NCBI RefSeq assembly: GCF_024713975.1
Contig: NC_091098.1
Span: forward strand, 23,782,316-23,846,315
Reading direction: 5' to 3'
Source of the DNA: Paralichthys olivaceus
Lineage: Eukaryota > Chordata > Actinopteri > Pleuronectiformes > Paralichthyidae
Length of the DNA: 64,000 bases
The translations under genes and the position numbers were made by a program. Shown here in pieces: positions 47,461-60,300 of the stretch. Within the stretch, counting starts at the first letter, position 1. Each line of letters opens with the position of its first letter. The notes beneath the pieces were generated by a model that searched no databases, had not been told where the DNA came from, and worked only from the letters and a program-made list of their open reading frames with translations.

Positions 47461-50400
47461 GGAGTTCAATTTGAAATCCTCTTGTGTTGACTGTCGGTTA
47501 ATGAAACAGAATCGTATGTTGGGTCACCTGATTGAAAATGTGAGCAGCTCGTTGATAATTAAGCTCAGGCCGAAGTACCCGGATCCTTAAGTTAAAGTAA
47601 TTATGAATCCAGCTTAAGATGCAATACAATCACAAACAAAAATCCTGCGTAAGTATTTTCAGGTTAACAGAATGGTTTGTTTCATAGTGATTTAATGACG
47701 TTACATGATTAATGGAGAGTAATGTGTAAGCAACATTTTATTGGGGGAGATTGTTTTAGCTAAATATCAAAAAACTGAAAGAACATTGTGAAAAGAGAAA
47801 AGACCCGAAACAGTGTTTTGCGTTAAAAGCGAACTGTAATATTCTTTTTACACTGACGCATCTATCCATGTGTCGTAGAAAACTACAGGACCAAGAGTTG
47901 GTTCTGGGCTAAAATAACTTGATAAATGATTTCTGCTATGGCACAAGTGCTTCAAGGCGATCATTTATTTTGAGTTGAAATATCTTTAAATTTCTAGAGA
48001 AACCAGTTTCTACAGCTGTCAGAAGATTGCAGTAAGGTTTAAAACAATTGGCATCTGAAATGCATTGAAGCTGAAGTATTAAGAAGCAGAAGATTAAAAT
48101 ACTTTTTCTTAATTAGCACTGATTTGAGCACAATGCCTGAATACATTTATTTAGTTGCTAGAGAAAAATACAGTGGGTCTAATGCTTTAATCTGTACACA
48201 ATGTCCGGCTGCAGTGCATGCAAGATATTTGAAAATTGAGAATTATTGATCAAAGAAATAAAATGCTATGAGGAGACTCTTCAAACATGTGTCATAGCAC
48301 GACCACTAGTTGGCACTACTTGTCCATTTTTAACCGAGAAGCAGCACAAACCGTGACGCTGACTTTTCTGCCCACGTTCTTTTGAAATGTGATTATTTTT
48401 GCTTTTATCTTCTATGAAATGAAATTGCTCCTCAAACATTTTTAGTTATGGAAGGTAAAAAAAATACCAGATTTGGCTGCTGAGAAACGTGACCAGGTGA
48501 AGGCTGTAAAGGATTCAAAGTGAGGAGTGGGTGCCAGGGTAATCCATGTGTGAGGGTGTCCTGCCAGCGCTCTGTCTTATCTAAGTGGCATTATTGACTT
48601 CATGTGATGATGGTCTATTTTAGCTGTGGCTATTATTGGAAGTGTTCAAACAAGCTGTGTACTGTGCTGTAAGGATCAGATATGACTCCTCAGGACTCAG
48701 AACCTGGAGTCTGTGCAGGGGCCTCAAATAGTTCGAGGGACCACTGCGTCTTCTCTCATGGACTGTTACTATATATGCATATAGAGTGCTAACTGAATGA
48801 GAGCAACCTGAGCTGGTCACTGAGCAATCTTCAACGACATATCAGCCCCCTGCAATCTAAAGCCGCTGAAGTTTATTGGTTCTCAGCATGAATATGATAT
48901 GAGAATAAATGTTCTCAGAGTTTTAAATACTGTGGGCGTTTATCACTGATAATTGTTGAGTCGTCACCGTCTTTATAAACAAAATATCACTCAGACACAC
49001 GTCAGACTGTTTGCCCATCAAAACATTTATTTAATTAATTTACCTGATCGTATTAATAGAGTCTTTGCAGAGGCCTCTTCATCTGTGACGTGTTGATGAA
49101 CATGTTGAGGGTCTCACCTAAACAACATTGTTGTCTCGGAGGACACAAACAGCGGTGGCAGGGGGTGTGGTTCCTCTGTGTTATCTATGTCCGCCATTTA
49201 TTTCTTTTAATTCATATAAACGATCATTTGTGGATTTTGAAAACAAAAATTTTGTAAATAAAATGTGTGAAACCCTAAAAATAAATCTACATAAGTAAAG
49301 TATAGTTAAGTAAATTTACTCTGTTACATACAACTACCATCTAGACTCATTTGGTGAAGAAGTCTCATGGTCTCCATCATATTTATTTCCTACATCACGT
49401 CTGGGCGGCTCCGTCACCAGCCACGTGTTATGGTTCTTTACCAGCTCTGAGTAGAATTATACTTAGTTCAGCTTTGTTTAGCACTTTTGTTCAGATGTTA
49501 TCTCATGACCATGATTCATATCCTAATACCTCATTCAATGCTAAAATAATTTGATGCCAAAATCCTTCTGTCCTTGATGAACTCATGCGGGAGCTTTGTG
49601 ATGAATTGTCGTAAAATTGTCGTTCAGACATTCATTCCATCTTATCTTATCTCATTTTATCTTATCTTATCTCTTTATGACCGTGTCATACTGACCGTGT
49701 CATACTGCTTAGTTTTGAAAGTATCCGGTACTTGACCCTTGACCCTGACCTGTCATTTCAGGGACAGAATTCAAACAACTCTGAAATTTGAAAAGAAAAT
49801 CGACTTTTCAACAAGAGTATAATTAAATTAATGTTTTTTTTTTTTTAAATAAACAGTCGTCTTCCTAAGACACACAGTATTTCACCCCAGCTGGTCACAT
49901 TGATAGTCAAAGCAAATGAAAAACCACCCAGCTTCAACAGGAAATGATATTTAACTTTAAATCAAGTTGTCCTGCTGCTCATTTAGTTCATTTTTGATTG
50001 ATTTGTGAAACAGGAAAGAGTTAATGGGACACCGCTGGTCTCATTGAGATATGACCCTTAAGAAACCCGTCACGCTGCAGACAAGTTGTCACCTTTAAGT
50101 GAAACCAAAGCCTCTCTGTCGGTCTTGCTTTATAATTGTGACATTCTCATGTTCTCATAGACGTACGTGTCTTGTACAATGTGTGATGGGCAGTCTGGGG
50201 CTGCCCTCTAATCCTGTAACTCTGTCTGAAGCTTGTGATCTTCTATTAACGCCGCCATTTCATACTCCACTCAAACAAGCTGCCATCAGGTGCTTCTCTC
50301 TCCCCCCACTTTTCCCACCGAGTGAAGTTTTGAGGATCATAAGAGAATTGTCTTAATTGCACCATCGTTATCGAGATCTGTAATAAGAGTGATGCTGACT

Positions 50401-53064
50401 TTGTCCAACTGCCCCTTGTTACGTCCAAAATTTTAAAGGTTGTCAAGTCTTCCAACTGGATTATTAAATTACATGACAACCCAGAGAGAGAATTTCAGAA
50501 TCTGTAACTGAAGAAAAGCCTGGCACCGGCCGGTTGCTTTGGATACAGACGGGTGACAAATCAAAAGAGAAACCTGAATAAAGGAGAAACAGAACAAATG
50601 CAGATGCTTCCACACCCGTAAAATCATTACCTCTATTTTTATTTCAAATAGCCATCTATTGCTTGATGTTACATCAGTTTTAAAATCATGTCTTCACTTT
50701 GCATCCTGTATTTACGATTTCAACCTTGAAAATGCTTTATTGAGAATGTTTGTGGTTTTTATAGAAGAAAAAAACATAATTTTCTTAATCTTGTTTTTCG
50801 TATTTGTTGGTGTTTTGGGGTCCAATACGTTTATATACTACGACAAATTGAAAAAATAATTGTCTGGTGATGTAATAACCTGAAAACAAAGACGCCAAAC
50901 AGTGGGATGGTAAACTTTTTAATGTGGTCAAAAAAACAGCCCAGGGCTCCTGATGGTTATCATTCACTCATGCTCTGCGGCAGACAGTTGCTGAGCAGAC
51001 CCAGTTTAATCCGACTCTGTCACAGTAACAGGTGGAAAAGATCTGTGACCTTGACAGAGGGTTCACTGTTGAGGCACAGATGTCAGGAGCTTCAGTCGAA
51101 AAGATGCTCAACTGCTCGCTGCAATAGGAACAGCGACCAAAATGATATGTGCGTTTGAATCCATGGGAAGGACAAAAGTGAATAGGGTGGGAAACTGCTG
51201 CGGACACATTTGATGACTGTGATGCTTCTGCATTTGTGTGATGTGCACAGAGAAGCTTGAGTAGTTTTTACTTCTACAAAGGAGATTATATTTTTGCCAT
51301 CGTCCAGGTTTGTTTGCCTTTTCAGCAGGATTTTTTTTTCCCATTCCACAAAACTTGATGGGAGGATGGAACATGGGCCTCAAAAGAACCAGCTGAGTTT
51401 TGGCATTGATCTGGATTAAAAGGTGGATGCAGGATATTAATTTTGACTTTGCGAGTCAATACTTTATGCATCTTGATGAAAAAGAATCATGCATGCAGGC
51501 ATTAGAGAACTGATATCTATGAGTGTGTGCAAATCGATGCAGATTCAAGTAAAGACACTATAATAATGATAGATACTAGAGTATTTAAATGTGGTTTCAT
51601 AAGAGGGCTCTTGTACCTTGTCCTTCCTGCGCCATTCTAGTTTTTACATTTTGTGTGGACCCCAGGAAGTGTCGCTGATGGGAATCCTAATCAAATTTAA
51701 AAACTCATTAAATTCTAGAGTATCATAAAGTTTAATGAGCTTATAATACAGCAGCAATCTATGACCTATCCTCTATAAATAATATTTTAATGCCCTAGTG
51801 ATAGTTGTATCTCCATAACATTTCAAGCAGTACGAGACCTACGTTAATGCCTCAACACAAATGCACACTTTAGAGCGTGACATTATACAATATGAAGCAG
51901 ACTGAGTCATATGAGACTGTACTGGGAATTCTGCCGGCTTCTAAAACGAGACTAGAACATAACTAGGAGGGAGTTGAGCGGGTCTAAATGTTTCAGATGC
52001 ATGTTCTGATCTGTTGCCAAAAGAAGATGTTACACTTGAGTCAGGCTTGCAGACTGCTGGCTCTGCAGAATACTCAGCAAAGTACACTGACATACCAAAT
52101 ACTGTACAACATGAGAAAAAGCTCAGTCATCTACCGTCCAACTATTTCAGAATTCAGCGTACGTTTCAAGATGTTCTGAGCAAAGATCACCGGAGCAGTT
52201 GAAATATGCATTTCCACATTTAATAAATGTTCAACTGCAGTGAATAGAACATCTATGACCCTTCCACAGACAGAATACAGTTCATGTGACAAAAACACCT
52301 TAAAACATAATAATTTACACTCAGGACTAGTTTATAAGACTGAACTGGATGATACATTAGCTGCTTAATGTCCATTCATGATACATGAATCATACAGCTC
52401 AATAATGTCTGTAGGTTTAACCTACTTATTTTGCTTTTAAATCACCAATTGCTAGTGACGGCATCTGTAGCTTTGAGTGACTCGTGCTTCAGATGATTCG
52501 ATGTGTGCGGGACTCACAACATCAGAAAGTGTCTTTAAATGACAAACTGGTTCTGTGAAATCAGTTGCGTGGCTTTTTTTTCAATACTCGAACCAATTAT
52601 AATCACAACAATGACTTTGTCGTACATTTTACATGCAATTTACAGTCATCCAGGTCACAAAAAGAAAACTCTACATCCTTGAAATGAAAGTGCAGATATA
52701 AGTTTAACGTGTAACTCTTTGGAAAGTGCAGTCATCTCCCCTCCTTCAGAAATATTTCCATTCATGGCACCACGTTGTATGTAAACAGTCGCCTTTTGGT
52801 CCATGAGCTGGTCTAATTCCATCTGGAGAGCACATCACACTAGTGAGAGCTTTATTTGATGCTTCAAAATACACGTCGCATCCAAAGGTTTCATAACTCA
52901 CTCACTTTATAATTGAGAAGTAGTTCTTCTTCCCTATGAGCCGCATAATCCCTCAGGATTCTTCTTTGCTTCTTGCAGTTTCACTTTAAACTACCGGAAG
53001 CACTCAGTCTGTTCTCTTTGGCTCCAGATTTGATGTCACAGATCGCCCCTCTCTAATCTTTCAC
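47461..53064. other. gtsf1-nr4a1 intergenic sequence
   Basis: About 5.6 kb with no recognisable gene. It contains the right inverted-repeat copy (49081-49236), a TCTTATC-rich LINE-tail-like stretch near 49635-49675, a CTCF-like motif at 48303-48316, and at its right end the nr4a1 3' UTR on the minus strand. Scattered open frames have no homology or splice support. Confidence 0.45.
49081..49236 (-). repeat. 156-bp inverted repeat, right copy
   Basis: Reverse complement of 43018-43173 at about 97% identity. Between them lie letmd1 exon 1, both upstream tandem arrays and all of gtsf1. Confidence 0.9.
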
Positions 53065-55625
53065 TCAGAATGGGAGCGTGTCCATGAAGATTTTGTCCAC
53101 GAGTGGCGGAGGGGGAACAAGGTCTGCTAGTTTAAGGTAAAAGATTCGCTGGAGGCCTTGGGTGCACAGAGTTCGCAGCTCAGGCAGCTTCCCGAGAAGT
53201 CTGGACAAGTAATTGGGCCGCAAGGAGTCAGAGCCGCAGCCAGAGACATGATCTTTAAGGCAGGTGATGAGCTGGTTCTGCAAGTCCTCCACACGTTTAG
53301 GCTCCTTAAGTCCATGCCGGTCTGCAGAGGAAAGTAAGAGCAAAATGAGCATGAGCCTTAAATCTGTGTCATTATGACTTTAACCAAACAACACACATTG
53401 ACTATTGTACGTGAAAGTTGAAACCGGGTTTATCTCATTTTCTTTTAGCTCATTTGAGTTTAATCAGGAGAATAGATGCAACTACTGCTGTGTGTTTTTG
53501 GTCAATCTTTTGTTGAACTCTACACCGTTAGCGTCGGCGTGTTGGCAGCGTCACTTCAGTCACGCTGGAACAATTCTTTGGCTTTTACTGAAAACATGTG
53601 GCTATGGTTAGTCTGCTGTGATATACATATAAGCCTCCCCTCTGCCCCATACGTGAGGTCGTGTTTCATTTTATTATACACCTGTCGTGTCAATCCCACA
53701 TTGTGTAACTGCATTATTCAGTCCGCACCAGTGAAACCAGATTCCTCGCGCAAACTGTTCTCAACCCTGAAGTTAAAGTGTGTACAAGTGAAGCTCTTAC
53801 CGGTGATTATGACCAGAGCTGTGAGACAGGAGAAGGAGGAAACGTCAAGCTTCATGCGATGGAGACTTTGAGAAAACTCCAAGATGGAGTCAATCCAGTT
53901 CCCAAAGCCTCGGACGCACTGTGTTTTGTGAAGCACAGAGCCATTGCAGAAGATGAGCTTGTCCTTTTCAGGATTGGACCTTTGAAGAAGAAAATACAAA
54001 GTTATCCAGTGTCTCAGGGATGTTTGTTGTATCAGGATCGTGTCAGTTAGGTTTTCCAGGACGCTGCACTCACCGATATGCAAGACGAAGGATGAAGAGT
54101 TCGACAAACGCAGATTCCAGCAGCAGTTCCTGATCCTCGGTGCAGAACTCAGAGAAACCTGGGATGCTCTTCACCCACTTCTTGATCATCTCCATGGAGG
54201 CCGTGAGAAGGTCATAAAACTGTTTGATGTCGCTAGCGTCCTCTTTCTGGTTCGGACTAATCTCCGTCTCTTCATACTGAAATTACAGCAGAGAAGTTTA
54301 GACGGATGCATAAATCAATTATTGCGAAGGAACAGTAAAAGGACGCGTTTCCATTTTCTTACCTTGGAATAATCAAGTTTCCCAATGTCAGGGGTTGAGT
54401 CAATGTGCGCCCTCACAAGTGAAGCTATCATGCTCACAGGAGACACTGTAGTCGTCACCTCCTGGACGACTTTGGGCTTGGAAGGTAGGCGACCTCTTCG
54501 TCCTTTCAGACTGTCTGTTCTCACAACTGGAAAAATGGCAGCATCAAGGTTAATTTAATTTTATCTATATCATCCTTATTATTCAGCAGTGACTCCTCTG
54601 GTACTGAACTCACCTTCCCTGACCATTCCTACAGCCAGACACTTCTGGAAACGGCAGAACTGACATCTGTTCCGCCTCCTCTTGTCCACAGGACAGTCCT
54701 TGGTGGCAAGGCAAACATATTTGGAATTTTTTTGCACTGTACGCTGTAAAAGAAAAGGGAGATTACTTTAAAAAGTCTCAAAGACATAAAACATTATGTG
54801 TCAGGTTTTCTTGTCCTATTAAAAACATTTCTCTTAGAAGTCAGATTTTATTACCTTGAAAAACCCTTTGCATCCCTCACAGGTTCGAACCCCGTAGTGC
54901 TGACAGGAGGCGTTGTCTCCACACACAGCGCAGCAGCCCTCGTTTCCACTTAGGCTTTTTAACTTTGGTGATAGGCCTCCATCAAGCTGATCGCTGCCGT
55001 CCAGGCTAAGGGCTGACTCTATCGACATGGCATTGAAGGTCAGTGCAGAGGGGTGAGGGTGGTTCAAAGTGAATAGGTCCTGGTCTCGTAAATGTGGTTG
55101 ACCCAAATCCTCCACAGACCCTGATCCAAATGTGAAGAAAGAGGGTGCATGTGACACTGACGTCTCCTCAGCTGCCCAATATCCTGGACTGGGCGAGAAA
55201 GAGCCAAAGGCTAAATCCCAGGTGGACGCCTGCTGACTCTGGAACCCGGGAGTTGAAGGAGAAGAGGTTGAAGTGGTGCTGCCAAAATAATCTGACCCAA
55301 CAGGGGACAAGACCTCATCCGGGTAGCTCAGCGTGAACGTCCCGGGGTAGCAGCCATAAACCTGAAGGTCATCCAGCTTGAAGGGGGTCTCCTGGCCTGA
55401 TGAAGGAGCGACGTGGGCAGGGGTGGCAGTGACTTGGCAGGAATATGCATCAAGGTCGCCCGCTGGTGTGCCCACCAGAGAGCTGATGCTTGGCAGGGAC
55501 GGAGCGGAGGCGTGGTCCCGTGGGCTGCTCATATCCACAGCCAGACTGGACATGAAGTCTAGCTCAGAGCTGCAGAGGCTGTTCTCGAACTGCTGAGATC
55601 CATGTTGGGGGTAAATGCAAGTCAT
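53065..55625 (-). CDS. nr4a1: Nuclear receptor NR4A1 (Nur77)
   Basis: NR4A1 is an immediate-early orphan nuclear receptor that binds NBRE (AAAGGTCA) sites and acts in stress, metabolism and lymphocyte death. Six coding exons (high to low) at 54855-55625, 54614-54743, 54363-54526, 54074-54276, 53801-53979 and 53065-53321 give 567 residues; human has 598. The N-terminal activation domain ([11 protein letters not shown], then [30 protein letters not shown]) precedes the two-zinc-finger DNA-binding domain from about residue 231: [20 protein letters not shown]-box [29 protein letters not shown]. The carboxy extension with the A-box ([10 protein letters not shown]) follows. The ligand-binding domain has [11 protein letters not shown] and [14 protein letters not shown] and ends MDTLPF. 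I start at MTCIYP, just after a good acceptor (TTTTGCAG), as in the family; an upstream in-frame ATG at 55682 lies in the intron. The start exon is preceded by a 1.4-kb intron and a noncoding first exon. Confidence 0.97.
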
Positions 55626-55789
55626 GGCTGCAAAACAGAAAAAGACATCACACAAAATGTTAGAGCCAAACAGGATCTTCATTTTAACTCCTCAAGCCAG
55701 GAAAAGGACCCTGCTTTGGGTCCATTTCCTCCTCTATTTGCACAGCATTACATTATTTATTTGCTGGAATATTATATAAACCTCAGTCT

Positions 55790-55917
55790 GCTATTCGGGG
55801 AAATTCAAATTTGGAGATTAGGTGATAATGCAATCCTTAAGATCCTTATAAAGTCAGATGATGTTATTTTATTAGCAGTGCAAATCCCCAAAACAGATAC
55901 ATTTAAACACTTAAAAT
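55790..55917 (+). mobile_element. Possible relic of a LINE reverse transcriptase
   Basis: The frame reads GDNAILKILIKSDDVILLAV then QIPKT. This resembles the GDxxxKISLYADDVLLF-NPKT catalytic region of fish L1-type elements, with YADD decayed to KSDD. Weak and short. Confidence 0.35.
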
Positions 55918-56299
55918 GAAGTTTAATTCAACCAAAGTCGGGTTAACATTCATAAATTCACTATAATGAGTGAAAACTACACAACGTATTTCTGTTCTTC
56001 ATAGCAACAGTCTTAAATAATCTCATCATATGTCTCGGCTCAGATGCACATGTCACATGTGCAGGCACAGTAATGTAGGGTTGACTTTCAAGCAGGGCAC
56101 AACGCCAGATCATAAAGCAACTTGGATTTCCTCACCTAATCTTAGACCAGGACATAAATTAAAGTGCAAACAATGTTTAGATTCTTATCCATCATTCTTC
56201 AAAGAGGAATTAGATTAATCCCGAACAACAAGCCCACACAAACAAACAGAACTATCTTTAGAGATAGAGGACCAAGGGGTCCAGCAACAGATTATCACA

Positions 56300-56404
56300 G
56301 ATCTCAACATCATGGAGTCCGTGTGGGATCACATGAAGAGACGAGACTATAACTCCACAGAGGAGCTGTTCTACAAGATGCATGGAACACGCCAAGTGTA
56401 CTGA
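56300..56404 (+). mobile_element. Relic of Tc1-like transposase C-terminus
   Basis: An open stretch of 34 codons reads DLNIMESVWDHMKRRDYNST then EEL. This matches the DLNxIESVWDxMKR block at the third catalytic residue of Tc1/mariner transposases. No upstream domain in frame and no inverted ends were found. Confidence 0.6.
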
Positions 56405-57041
56405 GGAGAACATGAAAATGTTATGCTGTTGTTTTTCTGTGCGATTGATCATCATCATTTTTTTAATTCCTTAATTTTTCTCCCACAAATATCTGGAACT
56501 TTAAACCATTACTTTTAAAAGCATCTCTGTTTGTTTCTAGAGCTTTTGTGGAGTGATGCATATTGATGGCCACGCACAGAACAATACATTTAAGATAAGA
56601 TAAGATCAGAAAAACAGGCTTCGGTAAGTTATAAGTAACATGCAATACTAAGTTTAAGGAATATTACAAAAATATAGAAAAGTATGCATGTAATTAAACT
56701 AATATATACAGAGTAAACACAGGGGAAATGTGTGTGAGAATGTGTACAATGACTGGATGGCACAGGAACCACTGATATTGCACAGACAGGTGAATATAGC
56801 ACAGTTAAGAGAGTCCATCATTTCATAAGGGACATATCTGTTGTAAACACTGTTGTTTCTGCACCGAGCAGAGATGCATGTGGATATAACACAACACAAT
56901 AATAATGTGAATATAACTTCACACGGTGAATCTGTGAGTCCATGTGTCATAAAGTGTCTGGTTGCAGTTCATTGTGATGAACGGCTGCTGGTTGACAGAT
57001 AATCACGATGTTTTAAAAATGTCTCATATAATATTTCTCAC

Positions 57042-57220
57042 CTGTTGAGTTTTTATCCGCCGCGTGTCATCGTCCCCGTCTCTCAACTGAGGCGCGCTCC
57101 CCCCGCGCGCTCACTGCGCATTTATACCGGCAGCGTTACCGCGTCCGTGACGTCACCACAACTCTTTCCATACAAGGGCTCGCGCGGTGGGCGGGGAGAT
57201 TTCCAGCCTCCGGCCAATCA
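57042..57220 (-). promoter_or_regulatory. nr4a1 noncoding first exon and inducible promoter
   Basis: A donor (CAACAG then GTGAGAAA) marks the lower end of the noncoding exon at 57042. On the minus strand TATAAA lies at 57121-57126, so transcription should start near 57090-57097. Upstream are a full palindromic CRE (TGACGTCA, 57148-57155), a CArG-like box with one mismatch (CCATACAAGG, 57168-57177) and a CCAAT box on the plus strand (57214-57218). CRE and SRF sites fit the known cAMP- and serum-induced behaviour of NR4A1. Confidence 0.72.
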
Positions 57221-57276
57221 CGGCCCGCGTTCGAGAGCGCGGTCGAGGGGATGACGCACTCCGGGATTCCGTTGAC

Positions 57277-57296
57277 GCACACACACACACACGCAC

Positions 57297-57349
<53 letters not shown>

Positions 57350-57364
57350 CACACACACACACAC
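57277..57364 (+). repeat. (CA)n microsatellite, about 88 bp
   Basis: A CA run with a few ACGC interruptions, about 150 bp upstream of the nr4a1 TATA box. It could adopt Z-DNA; that is inference. Confidence 0.96.
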
Positions 57365-60300
57365 TGAATGAAACTCAATAAGCAGAATAAAAGTTCATAT
57401 TTTTAGCAGGTGCACTTTTCACAGTCATTATTAGATCAGTTCTACATAACTCCACAAATTTCTCTTTGAAGTAATTTCATAATGATTTTCAAACAAGAAG
57501 TCAGATGATTTTTTGACTTTTTTTTTTTTTCTTGATTCCTGCTGCCTTATGCAAAAAAAAAAAAACCGCAGAGAAATTGCTTTATCTGGTCCGAGCTGGG
57601 AAAAATATAATGTGTTCTCAAATTGAAGAAATAAACTCCTTCTGTTGTGGTTAAATTCACCTTTTGTTATCAGGAGGTTCGGGTTCATTGAGGAATTTAC
57701 GGCACAGCTAACGTGGGGCACAGCAGCGTTTAGCATAGAAAGCTAAAGTGAAATTCATACAGTCAGATGTACAAATGTAAGGGAAGTACTTTGTGGTGTA
57801 ATTGATTTTCAGCTTCATGATAATACTATTACTGCCTAATTCTTTGATGCATTGATTTTACCAGATGTGGGAAACACCCCTTCGAGATTCTGCTCCATGT
57901 TGAGAAGATTATCGCTTAATATTACTGCAGATTTGTCAGATGCACGTCCATGATCACAACTCTCTAAAGATGTTCTGTTGGATTCAGACGTGGTGACCTG
58001 GGGGAGGACACTGGTGTAAAAAGTTTGAGACAACTTCTGCTCTGTGACGAGGTTCATTTTTATGACCTAGCTGCATTTTCCCATCTTCCCAGCGGAGCCT
58101 GTGATTCGGTCGTGTTCGGCTGCTGTTGTCGTTCATCCACCTCCAGAATTTGAATTGTTGTTTATTCTGAGATGCTTTTGTTTTGAAGAGTGCTTACAGA
58201 CTGGTTATTCCCCTCTGACCTCTGACCTGACTTTTGTAAAAGTGTGTATTTGCTTTTAAATATACTTAAAGTACTAAAAGTAATTGCAGGGAGTAGCGTG
58301 TTCCCTAATGCAAAGTTCTACTACATCATGAACTGGGCCACCTCCATATTTTATTTAATACAAGAAGACTAAGTTAAATAAAAACGCTGCAGATGATGCG
58401 ACTGAAATGAGTATTAAAAGTGGCCTCTTCTTCCATTTCAGTGATGCTGCTGCAGGAGGTGGAGTCTAATGTTACCTGAACGCTCTGATCAATCGACCAA
58501 TTCCCCTCTTGTTATTAATTAGCCAGAAAAAATATATGTTTGTAATGCAATGCAATGTAAAGATCTAGTGAAGTAGAAAATACAGATTGTATGTAGTAAT
58601 GAAAAGAACCTGAAAATAAATGCACTTAAGTAAACTTAAGATACAAAAAATGTTCTTACAGTACTTAGGTACATTGATGAGGTAAAAGTACTTTGTTACA
58701 ACCCACCACTGTGTGTAAGTGTCCCTAATAAAGTGCTCTGTGGATGCATTGCATTCCTGTCATTGTGCTTAACCCCCGGTCAGCAACCACATTCAAACTA
58801 ATTCTCACTGTAATGACATAGAAACGTATTTATCTGCAAACACAGATCTTTTGAACCATTCATCATTTTCCTCTCTGCCTCTGAATAACGTCATGAAGAA
58901 ACTCGGAGAGGAAGAGCTTTACACGAGGCGCTGCAACACAGGAAGCTGTGCTCTGCGTAGGGGCTGAGGCGAGAGTCCGCATGTTACAGACGTGGGATGT
59001 GGCCTCTTACGTACAGCTGTGCTCGCACACACATGCATGTTCTCATTATGTATGATCACATGTACATGGCTGGATCTCCTCCCTCCACCTGTCACTCCTC
59101 CACTGTGCTATTTTTATATTTAGAGGATGTTTGTCATTGTGGAGGAATACTCTTGTTCTTTAGTTTGCCATACTACATTTCCAGATGGACGTACTGCACA
59201 TTATCAGATACTACTATTATTATTATTATTATTATATAGTGCTATGTCATGGTGTTTAAATCATCAGTGTTGATTAAGGTCATTTTAAATTATATAGAAA
59301 TACTGAATATTTTCACTTCATATGAGCTTGTTTGTTATTATTTCATTGTACTTGCTAGTTCCTTCACTTCATTTAATTTGCCTTAATGGAATTAATTATC
59401 CATTTAGGCACAATTTCTTCTTTTCTATTTCAAGGATCACAGAACTATACTTGCTGTCATGTTACAAAACGTGTATGTCCTACAAGAAGGGATTTTATGG
59501 TTCTGATTGTAATTTCTACTCAGTGTAGTTGAAAAGTTCCTCATGAATAAAGTGTATGATTACGATGATTTTAGTTATTTGGATACAATGACTGAGGTCA
59601 CTGTTTTATTCTGTCTTGAATTCACTGTCATTGTCAGATGGAAGCACTGCACACAAGGTGTTTTATTAGATATTACTAAGATGTGATGGAGTTTTTATTT
59701 GTTAATTCATATGAGATTCTATTTTATCATTTCATATATATCTTTCGTAAATCTTTCATAATTTCAATTAGTTCCTTTACTTAAATTTCACCGGACAAAA
59801 AGGAGCATATGATCAACATGGTACAACATTGTCTGTCCCTGCTATTTATGGGTCTCTGATTTTCATTTTTACTCCCTTTTTGTAGTTGAAGTGTGCTATA
59901 TAAATAAAAAGCACTATTGTTGTGGTTATAAATAATCCTGGTAGTTTGCATAAAGATTTAAATGAAGCAGTGAAGATGCTATCAGCAGTGTTTTGCATCT
60001 TTTTCCAAACCTCCACTGCTTATAATTGTACATTGTTGGTATTAGCCCTGCAGTTACGAAACTGTAGCCTTATACACTTATTTTGACTTTATCAAGAAAT
60101 AAAGTCAACTTTTTCATGTTATATAGTTTATTTCTAGTGTATAAACACACTCCAGGGAAGTGTCAACCCCTCTCTTCTTTTTGGAGTCTTTAATCCTGAG
60201 TGTCGTCACCTAAACATTTGTGTCACTGCTCGTACATTCTGCACCGAAAGTATCAGCTTCTCCTGGTGGCCATGACGCCAAGAACAAGGTGACCAGGTTC

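Larger units (their letters stand above)
55626..57041. other. nr4a1 intron 1
   Basis: A 1.4-kb intron between the noncoding first exon and the first coding exon. It holds two transposon relics (about 55790-55917 and 56300-56404). Nothing else is seen. Confidence 0.55.

Noticed and set aside
53476-53871. Plus-strand 131-codon frame
   Set aside because: Antisense to and overlapping nr4a1 exon 6 and the neighbouring intron; no recognisable domain.
55626-55682. Longer nr4a1 N-terminus from the upstream in-frame ATG
   Set aside because: This segment is intron: a strong TTTTGCAG acceptor lies just before the family start MTCIYPQ, and the extra residues match no NR4A protein.
57136-57381. Cysteine/valine or histidine/threonine repeat frames
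   Set aside because: Translations of the CA microsatellite upstream of nr4a1.
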